A DNA stretch of 64,000 nucleotides from CAZRVH01 sp964603635 (GTDB lineage: Bacteria; Patescibacteriota; Gracilibacteria; Peribacterales; Peribacteraceae), in NCBI GenBank assembly GCA_964603635.1, contig CAZRVH010000001.1, positions 124,001-188,000 on the forward strand, written 5' to 3'. Position 1 is the first letter of the stretch. Each line of letters opens with the position of its first letter. Below, one piece after another: positions 51,828 to 58,138 of the stretch. Position numbers and translations under genes: made by a program. The notes under the pieces are model-generated. The model was not told the origin of the DNA and did not search any database. It was given only the letters and a program-made list of their open reading frames with translations.

Positions 51828-51915
51828 CTTCAGGAATGTAAAGCGCGGGTTCTCTTCCTTCAGGTCGGAGGTGCTCTTGGACTGTGGCTTTTTGGAATGG
51901 CTTTCATTCCTGAAG
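51828..51915 (-). ncRNA. Candidate structured RNA bounded by an 11-bp inverted repeat
   Basis: CTTCAGGAATG (51828-51838) and CATTCCTGAAG (51905-51915) are perfect complements that enclose 66 nt containing smaller CCTGAAGGAAGAG-type elements. It lies about 140 nt upstream of the RT gene. A 100-codon frame crosses the region (51636-51938, minus) but looks like chance. The 51689-52031 spacer thus holds structure but no clear gene. Function is unproven. Confidence 0.4.
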
Positions 51916-52031
51916 CCTAGTGCCTCGAACGCTCTCAATCTTACAGTGAGAGATGTGTCCGATCATACACCCATCGTTTGCCAAAGTAAACATCTACTGA
52001 ATTTTTGAATTTTTTGCTACCCTCCCCACCT

Positions 52032-53327
52032 ATGCCCACCGCATCCCCTTCAGCAAAAACCCGCAGCCCCCTCGCTGCCGTCATCTTCACGATCTTCGTG
52101 GACCTCATCGGCATCGGCATCCTCATTCCCGTCATTCCCCAGCTCCTAGCGAATCCTGCCTCCCCCCATTACCTGCTCCCCGCAGGCTGGACGATCAACC
52201 AGGGATACTTCCTGCTCGGGCTCCTCACGGCTATCTACCCCATCATGATGTTCTTCGCGGCGCCCATCCTGGGCCAGCTGTCGGATCATTACGGCCGCAA
52301 GAAGGTGCTTGCCTTCTGCCTTAGCGGCACGGCACTCGGCTACGTGCTGTTCGCCCTCGCCATCCTCACGCGCAATATCCCGCTGCTCTTCGCCTCGCGC
52401 ATTCTGGACGGTCTTACCGGCGGGAACATCTCGGTGGCGCAGGCGGCTATTGCCGATGTCTCCACACCCCAGAACAGGGCCAAGAACTTCGGTCTCATGG
52501 GCATGGCGTTCGGCGTTGGCTTCGTCGTCGGTCCGTTCCTGGGCGGAGTATTGGCAGATCCTTCCATCGTGAGCTGGTTCAGCGCTGCGGTTCCCTTCTG
52601 GTTCGCGGCCATCCTGGCAACCGTCAACGCCATCGCGGTGCTGCTGTACCTGCCGGAAACCAACAAACATCTCAAGAACGAGAAGCTCACGTGGACCAAG
52701 TCCCTCACCGACATCGCCGCTGCCTTCACGCTGAAGGAAATGCGCATGCTATTCCTCATTCAGTTCCTGTTCCAGAGCGGGTTCTCGTTCTTCGTCTCGT
52801 TCTTCGCGGTGTTCCTCACCACGCGCTTCGGCTACACGGAAGGGGACATCGGCAACTACTTCGCGTTCATGGGCGTGTGCATCGCCATCACGCAGGGATT
52901 CATCACGCGCAAGGTGGCCAACGCGGGTATCAAGGATTACCAGGTAGTCCGCGTCACGCTGCCGCTCATGAGCGTGCTCATGCTGCTCTTCATCCTGCCG
53001 CGCCAGGCATGGTGGCTGTACGTCATCACGCCGCTCTTCTCCATGAACAACGGCCTCACCATGGCCAACTTCATGGCGATCATCAGCCATAGTTCGGATC
53101 CCAAGAAGCAGGGGCAGGTGATGGGTATCAACGCGTCCATCCAGAGCCTGGCCAACGCCATCCCGCCGCTGCTCACGGGCATCTTCGCCGCGGTCTTCAG
53201 CATCGAGGCGCCTACCATCGTGGCCGTGTGCTTCATCGCTGTCGCAGGCTTGCTCTTCCTGTGGAAGTTCGATCCCAAGCAGGAGCATGTCCCGAGGCAC
53301 GAGGAGCCGTTGGGAGTGGGATATTGA
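52032..53327 (+). CDS. MFS transporter (TetA/multidrug type)
   Basis: 431 residues from ATG 52032; TACCCT lies 7 nt before it. Twelve membrane helices. Motif A GQLSDHYGRKKVL (loop 2-3) and motif C-like GVGFVVGPFLGG in helix 5 are typical of drug-proton antiporters of the DHA1/TetA class. The last residues are polar (KFDPKQEHVPRHEE). The codon use returns to GC-rich, marking the end of the AT-rich island. Confidence 0.88.
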   Translation: MPTASPSAKTRSPLAAVIFTIFVDLIGIGILIPVIPQLLANPASPHYLLPAGWTINQGYFLLGLLTAIYPIMMFFAAPILGQLSDHYGRKKVLAFCLSGTALGYVLFALAILTRNIPLLFASRILDGLTGGNISVAQAAIADVSTPQNRAKNFGLMGMAFGVGFVVGPFLGGVLADPSIVSWFSAAVPFWFAAILATVNAIAVLLYLPETNKHLKNEKLTWTKSLTDIAAAFTLKEMRMLFLIQFLFQSGFSFFVSFFAVFLTTRFGYTEGDIGNYFAFMGVCIAITQGFITRKVANAGIKDYQVVRVTLPLMSVLMLLFILPRQAWWLYVITPLFSMNNGLTMANFMAIISHSSDPKKQGQVMGINASIQSLANAIPPLLTGIFAAVFSIEAPTIVAVCFIAVAGLLFLWKFDPKQEHVPRHEEPLGVGY

Positions 53328-53336
53328 GTTAGGGGG

Positions 53337-53448
53337 GTAGCTTGTAGCTTCTTAGCTTCTTATAAGTAAAAAAATTGAATAATTTTTTAGTACACGAGTA
53401 AATAAAGTATTCAAAGTAACCTACAAGCTAACGAAGCTAAGAAGCTAC
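53337..53448. mobile_element. 112-bp MITE-like element with AGCTT-type inverted ends
   Basis: The left end contains GTAGCTTCTTAGCTTC (53344-53359) and the right end its perfect complement GAAGCTAAGAAGCTAC (53433-53448). The AT-rich middle folds (AAAAAATT/AATTTTTT). It has no gene. The ends are built of the same AGCTTnTT units that flank the four-helix-bundle gene at 55448-55998, so this may be its gene-less relative. Confidence 0.5.
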
Positions 53449-53452
53449 ATCC

Positions 53453-53881
53453 TCAACACACCGCTCCTCTATTCTTCTCCAAATACTTCTGGTGGTACTC
53501 CTCCGCCTTGGTGAATTTTAGCGCGGGGAGGATTTCCGTCACGATGGTGAATCCCTTCGCCTCCTCTTCTCCCAGGCGGGCTTTCGCTTCCAACTCCTGT
53601 TCGTCGCCATGCGTGAAGATGACGCTCTTGTATTGCGTCTTCGCTTTATAGGTGGCGTCGTGTTGCTCGAAGAAATGATCCAGCAGGCGTCGGTACGTGA
53701 TGACGGCGGGGTCGAATTCGATCTCGATCGTTTCCGTATGGTCGCCCAGGTCTTTGTACGTCGGGTTTGCTTTCACTCCGCCGCTGTAGCCGACGGTCGT
53801 TCGAATCACTCCCGGGACTTTGGAGAAGTATTCATCGGGACCCCAGAAACATCCCATGCCGAAGTGTGCGAGGTGTGTCAT
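53453..53881 (-). CDS. msrA: Peptide-methionine (S)-S-oxide reductase
   Basis: 142 residues from ATG 53881; TATACT lies 6 nt upstream, which rules against the longer in-frame start at 53941. The catalytic motif GCFWGPDE is near the N-terminus, then VGYSGGVKANPTYKDLGDHTETIEIEFDP and HFFEQHD are standard. A C-terminal Cys (NRGAVC) may be the resolving one. It repairs methionine-S-sulfoxide in the cytosol. The message is probably leaderless. Confidence 0.93.
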   Translation of the reverse strand: MTHLAHFGMGCFWGPDEYFSKVPGVIRTTVGYSGGVKANPTYKDLGDHTETIEIEFDPAVITYRRLLDHFFEQHDATYKAKTQYKSVIFTHGDEQELEAKARLGEEEAKGFTIVTEILPALKFTKAEEYHQKYLEKNRGAVC

Positions 53882-53998
53882 GTCCCCAGTATACTCCTGG
53901 CACATGCCTGTGGGGCATTTTTTCATGAAAAAACTGCACATCGGATGAACCGGCGTGCAGCTTGTGGTGAGCGGGGAAGGGGCGCGAAGGCCTCCTCC

Positions 53999-54292
53999 TT
54001 ACTCGGGACGGGGATTGTAGATGTTCCAGATGATCAGTGTTGGATCATCCCATGACTGCAGGCTGCCATCGGGTAGGACTTTCCATTTGTTGTTCTTGGC
54101 TTTGCCTTGGATGAAGCCAAACAACTTCTGGGGGAGGATCACCCCCATATGCACTACATTGTTGTCGGTATTGAACACTTTTGCCGGCCAGAGCTTTCTG
54201 GCGCGTGGCAGGAGCCGACGCGCCCAGTGGTAGAGAGGCATCTTTCCGGTGAAATCAACAGGCGGTCCGACGGACGCGGGTACGGTCGACAT
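53999..54292 (-). CDS. Small hypothetical protein with Shine-Dalgarno
   Basis: 97 residues from ATG 54292, preceded by AAAGGAG with 6-nt spacing, one of only four clear Shine-Dalgarno sites in the window. The protein starts MSTVPASVGPPVDF and contains PLYHWARRLLPRARKLWPAKVFN and a C-terminal NNKWKVLPDGSLQSWDDPTLIIWN. It is basic in the middle and probably cytosolic. No family recognised. The upstream leader contains a 12-bp perfect hairpin. Confidence 0.6.
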   Translation of the reverse strand: MSTVPASVGPPVDFTGKMPLYHWARRLLPRARKLWPAKVFNTDNNVVHMGVILPQKLFGFIQGKAKNNKWKVLPDGSLQSWDDPTLIIWNIYNPRPE

Positions 54293-54346
54293 GGTCGACT
54301 CCTTTCGTTTTCTAGACCTATGGAAATTGATGATCAGTGCTGCATC

Positions 54347-54390
54347 AACAGAACGGCATAGCGGCCGTAACCGGCACGCCGTTCTGTTGC
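54347..54390 (-). promoter_or_regulatory. 12-bp hairpin in the leader of the 54292 gene
   Basis: CAACAGAACGGC and GCCGTTCTGTTG pair perfectly around a 20-nt loop. On the minus strand TTGCCA and TAGAAT (16-bp spacer) at about 54418-54445 give a plausible promoter, placing the hairpin in a leader of about 120 nt before the Shine-Dalgarno. Confidence 0.55.
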
Positions 54391-54564
54391 GAAAGGGGAT
54401 GGAAGGAACGGGCGGTATTCTAGCCCTGTCGCGGGGCGTGGCAATGAGGCAGATTGTATACAAAAGTAGATCAAACAAAAGGGCTTGCCGAAGGGCACGA
54501 TATGAAATGAAGACGCGCGGGCATCGTCCTCGTGCGTACGGAAGGGGGTGATCGGCAAACGCGA

Positions 54565-55389
54565 CTATGCCAGTCCGGAACCGATGGGCGTAATGCGGAT
54601 TTTCCTTCCTTCCGTGCCGGTCTCGTTGGGTTTTGGGGCGACGGGTGTCGGCGCGGCGTAGGTCACGGGGATCTCCTCGGCATCCGGTTCCGAGGGGGTG
54701 TCGGAAGGCGGTGCTTCGATATCGGGTGATCGCGTCCGTTCGCCTGCCGGCATGCCTTGCAAACGTCCGTCGGCAAGCAGGAGGGGCCGTACGCCCATCC
54801 TTTCCGCTGTATGCGCGTCCTGCGAGAGTAAAATGATTGTCGCGCCCTTCTTACGCAGGTTGTCGAACAGGGTCGCGACGGTGGCGGCGTGCTGTTCCGA
54901 CAGTTCATGGAACGGCTCCAGGCCGATGATCACCAAGGGTGCGGCGATGAGGCAGCGCGCCAGGCAGGCCAATTGTCTTTCTTCGGCGTCCAATGACGAT
55001 GGAAAGAGCGATGCTTTTGAGGAAAGTCCCAATCTCTTCAACAGGTCATCGGCCGCCTTCGTGATCACATCGGATTGCAAGCCGCGCAGATGGAGCGGCA
55101 GCGCGATGTTCTGCCCCGCGGTCAGATGGCCGATGAGCAGCGGGGGATCGAAAACGAGCCCGAGGCGCGTGCGGAACAGCTGTAACACGGCTGGCGGAAG
55201 CACGGCCATGTCCACGTTGTCCACTTCCACGGTGCCGGATGTCGGCTTTTCCAGCGTGGCCAGGATGCGGAACAGCGTGCGCAGTTCCTCCGTGCTTTTT
55301 CCCGTGATACACACGCACTCCTTCGGCCGGATGGCGATGGACATTTCCTTTAACACCTTGCCCGCGACGACGTTCTTCAGCGCGATCAT
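54565..55389 (-). CDS. Degenerate ABC-type ATPase (FtsE/LolD-like, probably inactive)
   Basis: 274 residues. Overall an ABC ATPase of the FtsE/LolD type: MIALKNVVAGKVLKEMSIAIRPKE, then ATLEKPTSGTVEVDNVDM and NIALPLHLRGL. But every catalytic motif is altered: Walker A is ITGKSTEELRT without the Lys position (about 28-38), the Q-loop Gln is Asp (VFDPP), the signature is LDAEERQL, Walker B Asp is lost (VIIGLEPF, 153-160) and the switch His is Gln (LLSQDAH). A Pro/Glu-rich tail (about 215-274) follows. TATACT lies 7 nt before ATG. Probably a structural pseudo-ATPase. Confidence 0.78.
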   Translation of the reverse strand: MIALKNVVAGKVLKEMSIAIRPKECVCITGKSTEELRTLFRILATLEKPTSGTVEVDNVDMAVLPPAVLQLFRTRLGLVFDPPLLIGHLTAGQNIALPLHLRGLQSDVITKAADDLLKRLGLSSKASLFPSSLDAEERQLACLARCLIAAPLVIIGLEPFHELSEQHAATVATLFDNLRKKGATIILLSQDAHTAERMGVRPLLLADGRLQGMPAGERTRSPDIEAPPSDTPSEPDAEEIPVTYAAPTPVAPKPNETGTEGRKIRITPIGSGLA

Positions 55390-55447
55390 GGAGGGGAGTA
55401 TAGCAGGGAGAAGGATTGATTGGTTTGAGATGGGATTGACCGTTGGG

Positions 55448-55998
55448 AAGCTTCTTAGCTTCTTAGCTTGTAGGGTAGGAGTTCCGATTCATCGTGGAAC
55501 GATTTTTTCCTCAGATTAAAAACACATTCTTCTTATGTAATTTATAGCGTTAGCATTTCACTATATTCATGAAGTATCAGACATGAGATGGTTTTGTTAT
55601 GCAACATACGAAGGTATCTTCCTATAAAGATTTAATTGTTTGGCGTAAATCAATGGAGTTAGTAAAAGCCATCTACGAGCTGACGGACCAATTGCCGAGT
55701 GATGAGAGATTTGGATTGATTTCTCAAATGAGACGTTCGGCAGTATCTATTCCGTCAAATATTGCAGAAGGAAGAAGGCGGGGTACACGGAAAGATTTTC
55801 TTTCATTCCTTCGAATTGCATACGGATCGGGTGCTGAGTTGGAAACGCAGATAAATATCCTCAAAATCTTGCCAAAAACTGCATTTCTTAATACGGAAAA
55901 TACAGAAGCACTATTAATTGAAATTATGAAGATGTTGAATGCAATGCTTCAAAAAATGAATCCCCATAACTAAGAAGCTAATGAAGCTACAAGCTACC
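55448..55998. mobile_element. Four-helix-bundle cassette with AGCTT-type inverted ends
   Basis: The left end AAGCTTCTTAGCTTCTTAGC (55448 onward, to about 55474) and the right end CTAAGAAGCTAATGAAGCTA (55970 onward, to 55998) are inverted copies of the same AGCTTnTT units. They enclose only the four-helix-bundle gene, whose stop lies in the right end. The layout is that of a small mobile or amplifying cassette; no transposase is present. Confidence 0.5.
55599..55973 (+). CDS. Four-helix-bundle protein (S23/rRNA-IVS family)
   Basis: 124 residues. Family hallmarks: SSYKDLIVWRKSMELVKAIYELTDQLPSDERFGLISQMRRSAVSIPSNIAEG and RRRGTRKDFLSFLRIAYGSGAELETQINI, giving four helices. Members are called 23S rRNA intervening-sequence proteins and occur in many copies in some lineages; they are related to the Avd proteins of diversity-generating retroelements. 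The true function is unknown. More AT-rich than its neighbours, and enclosed by inverted repeats. Confidence 0.88.
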   Translation: MQHTKVSSYKDLIVWRKSMELVKAIYELTDQLPSDERFGLISQMRRSAVSIPSNIAEGRRRGTRKDFLSFLRIAYGSGAELETQINILKILPKTAFLNTENTEALLIEIMKMLNAMLQKMNPHN

Positions 55999-56001
55999 TT
56001 C

Positions 56002-56679
56002 TCATAACAATGGACTCCTCTTCGCCATCCCGATCTCCCTCGGATATTCCTTCGTCAGTTGGTCATCCTTGCGGAACACAAGCAGCTGGCGCGTGCCGAA
56101 GTCTTTTTCCAGCGTGTACTGCTGCGTGAAGAGGAGCGGGCAATGCAGGATGCGCTGCGCCTTCTCGCTGTCCTTTAGCTCCTGTTCGATGTTCAGGCTC
56201 TTCCATAGCACGATGTGTCCGCCTACTTTGCAAAACGGACTGACCCATTCCAGCAGCACGTTCAGCGGCGCCACCGCGCGCGAGGTGACGACGTCGTATT
56301 TCTCGCGGTGTTTCTTGTCGTGACCCAGTACCTCCGCACGCTCCGGAATCAGCGTTACATTCGGGATCTTCATTGTGTCCACGATGCGTTGGATCGCGGC
56401 GATCTTCTTCCCGATGGAATCCATGCCCACGCAGCGCGCTTCGGGCATCATCAATGCCAACGGAAGCAAGGGGAATCCGCCGCCGGTGCCCACATCCATC
56501 AACGACTCCGTCTTCGGGAGTTTTCCCTGGATGGATTGGAACGCGAGGGAATCCAGGATGTTCCCGTGCCAGCTGAGCTCCGGCGTGCGAAGTGCCGTAA
56601 GGTTCAATTTCTCGTTCTCCGCAAGGAATGCGGCGAGAAGTTGTTCCAGCCGTTCATGCAGTCCGGGAAACAAGTCCAT
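56002..56679 (-). CDS. rsmG: 16S rRNA (guanine527-N7)-methyltransferase
   Basis: 225 residues. RsmG uses S-adenosylmethionine to methylate G527 of 16S rRNA. Motifs: ENEKLNLTALR (about 21-31), MDVGTGGGFPLLPLALMMPEA (SAM-binding), VVTSRAVAPLNVLLEW and GGHIVLWK. Normal length. It starts 41 bp from the divergent pyrE-like gene. Loss of this gene in other bacteria gives low-level streptomycin resistance. Confidence 0.94.
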   Translation of the reverse strand: MDLFPGLHERLEQLLAAFLAENEKLNLTALRTPELSWHGNILDSLAFQSIQGKLPKTESLMDVGTGGGFPLLPLALMMPEARCVGMDSIGKKIAAIQRIVDTMKIPNVTLIPERAEVLGHDKKHREKYDVVTSRAVAPLNVLLEWVSPFCKVGGHIVLWKSLNIEQELKDSEKAQRILHCPLLFTQQYTLEKDFGTRQLLVFRKDDQLTKEYPREIGMAKRSPLL

Positions 56680-56720
56680 GTGGTTGCAGCATCGGGAACT
56701 TTGGGTGTATCGTCAAGCGC

Positions 56721-57329
56721 ATGCCGACAAGCGAACGAGTAGCGGAATTCCTGCTCGATACGGGCGCCGTAAGCCTGTCCGCGTTCAAACCATTCGTGTC
56801 CAAAACCGGGAAGAAATCCCCCGTCTTTTGCAATTACGCGCTCATCCGGGACCATGCCGACGCATCGGCGTTCGTGGTCGATGCCCTGTATGGGCGTCTG
56901 CGGGGCTTGCACATCCATCCGGACGTGCTCGCTACATCCGACGTATCCGACAGTGGTTGCGCGCAGGCGGTGGCGAAGAAGATGGATCTCCCCTTGATTA
57001 TCGTGCACAAGAACGCGTCGCACAATTCCTTTGACGCGCATAAGGGAAGGCAGGTCGTCATGTTGGAGGATCTGCTCTTCACGGGGGCCAGCACCGTGAC
57101 ATCGGTGAATGTTCTCCGCGAGGCCGGGTTGTACGTCACCGACGTCGTCGCGATCCTCAGTTACGCGTTGCTGCCGCTGCACGAGCGTGCCATGGAGGAA
57201 GGATTCATGGTCCATCCGCTCACCACCATCCCCGACGTCCATGACGCCGCTGTCGCCCAGGACCGCATCACTGCCGCCGAGTCCGCCGAAATCCTGAAAT
57301 TCCTGAAAGACCCCGAACACTGGATGTAA
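56721..57329 (+). CDS. Orotate phosphoribosyltransferase-like protein
   Basis: 202 residues from ATG 56721. A type I phosphoribosyltransferase: the N-terminal ERVAEFLLDTGAVSLSAFKPFVSKTGKKSP resembles PyrE, and the PRPP loop is VVMLEDLLFTGASTVTSV (about 115-132; Glu-Asp replaces the usual Asp-Asp). The central LATSDVSDSGCAQAVAKKMDLPLIIVHK matches the region that binds the base. It probably converts orotate and PRPP to OMP, though a salvage role is possible. Confidence 0.82.
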   Translation: MPTSERVAEFLLDTGAVSLSAFKPFVSKTGKKSPVFCNYALIRDHADASAFVVDALYGRLRGLHIHPDVLATSDVSDSGCAQAVAKKMDLPLIIVHKNASHNSFDAHKGRQVVMLEDLLFTGASTVTSVNVLREAGLYVTDVVAILSYALLPLHERAMEEGFMVHPLTTIPDVHDAAVAQDRITAAESAEILKFLKDPEHWM

Positions 57330-57343
57330 AAAAGAGAGAAAAT

Positions 57344-57368
57344 GTCACCCCGAGCGACGTCGAGGGGT
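57344..57368. repeat. GTCACCC-type palindromic repeat
   Basis: GTCACCCCGAG ... GTCGAGGGG. The same type (GTCACCCTGAG ... GTCGAAGGG) lies in frame within pheS at 60254-60276. Confidence 0.6.
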
Positions 57369-57475
57369 TGCTTCCGATCTATTTATTTGTACAATCACGG
57401 TCCACTGTGTTTTTTGAATGCAGATGGAGCTGCTCATTCGTATATCAGGGTAATCAATGCAACGGAGAAAGTTTG

Positions 57476-57976
57476 ATGGAACATGTATGTGTGATCGTGT
57501 CGGGTTGCTCCGACATGGTGGAATTCATCCAGGACGGTTTGATTGGAAGTGAGAATACCGTGTTGCGCGTATGCGCCACGGCTGACGATTGCCGTTCGTT
57601 CATCGCTGACGGTGAATGGTCCAAAAGCCCGGTGCGGGTGCTCGTCGACACGTACGTTGACCTGCAACTGCCCGCGGCCGGTGGTCCCGCTTGGCTCGAT
57701 GGCGAATCACCTTCGACCAAGCTGATGCATGACATCAGTACGCAGTGTGAACGGTGGGTGATCTTGGCAATCACCAGGTCCGGTTGCAAGAATGACGCGG
57801 AAATCGCGTTGCAGCACAAACCGCGGTGGTTTTCCCACTCCTCGGACTTCGAAACATGGCACAAGTTGCTTCCGGGCGTGCTTGAACGCGCGGAAGAGTT
57901 CCATGCACTCGAAAAGAAGGCCGCAGCACGAAGCCCTGCTACGTTTGGCCGCCGCTTATATCCAATACGGGTATAG
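57476..57976 (+). CDS. Hypothetical protein, possibly receiver-like fold, with Shine-Dalgarno
   Basis: 166 residues from ATG 57476; GGAG lies 7-8 nt upstream. The beginning HVCVIVSGCSDMVEFIQDGL, then VLVDTYVDLQLP and RWVILAITRSG gives a beta-alpha pattern like a response-regulator receiver, with Asp in VLVDTY at the phospho-acceptor position, but other receiver residues are not convincing. No family is claimed. A hairpin in the leader (57416-57439) and a terminator overlapping the end of the gene (57950) frame it as a single unit. Confidence 0.6.
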   Translation: MEHVCVIVSGCSDMVEFIQDGLIGSENTVLRVCATADDCRSFIADGEWSKSPVRVLVDTYVDLQLPAAGGPAWLDGESPSTKLMHDISTQCERWVILAITRSGCKNDAEIALQHKPRWFSHSSDFETWHKLLPGVLERAEEFHALEKKAAARSPATFGRRLYPIRV

Positions 57977-57988
57977 GCGGCTTTTTTT
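57950..57988 (+). terminator. Terminator overlapping the end of the 57476 gene
   Basis: GCCGCTTATA pairs with TATAGGCGGC (one G-T pair) and is followed by seven T. The stem begins inside the last codons. Confidence 0.85.
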
Positions 57989-58023
57989 GTATCTATTGGC
58001 GTATTTGACATACTCGTGAAATA

Positions 58024-58051
58024 TTGACAAATATAAATAAAATGGTAGAGT
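58024..58051 (+). promoter_or_regulatory. Promoter of the LEPR-XLL-like gene
   Basis: TTGACA at 58024-58029 and TAGAGT at 58046-58051 with a 16-bp spacer; the leader would be about 80 nt, ending in AGAGGAG before ATG 58139. Confidence 0.55.
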
Positions 58052-58138
58052 AACCAAGTTCTATATGGTGTAACACGGGGAACGGGGTATAGGACCCTGA
58101 TTCTTCAAAGCACAGGTTTTCTTAGAGGAGTGAGAAGC

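Noticed and set aside
51636..51938. 100-codon minus-strand frame upstream of the RT as a gene
   Set aside because: It overlaps the RT start, crosses two strong hairpins and has no start signal or domain; more likely non-coding.
50477..51960. Diversity-generating retroelement
   Set aside because: The RT has SQGSSLSP rather than the DGR GxxxSQ motif, and I found no template/variable repeat pair by eye. The four-helix-bundle gene 4 kb away is of S23 type and not adjacent. A repeat search for A-specific mismatches would be decisive.
50477..51960. Retron
   Set aside because: The inverted repeat upstream recalls a retron msr-msd, but the RT lacks the retron NAxxH and VTG motifs and has YVDD in a group II-like context.
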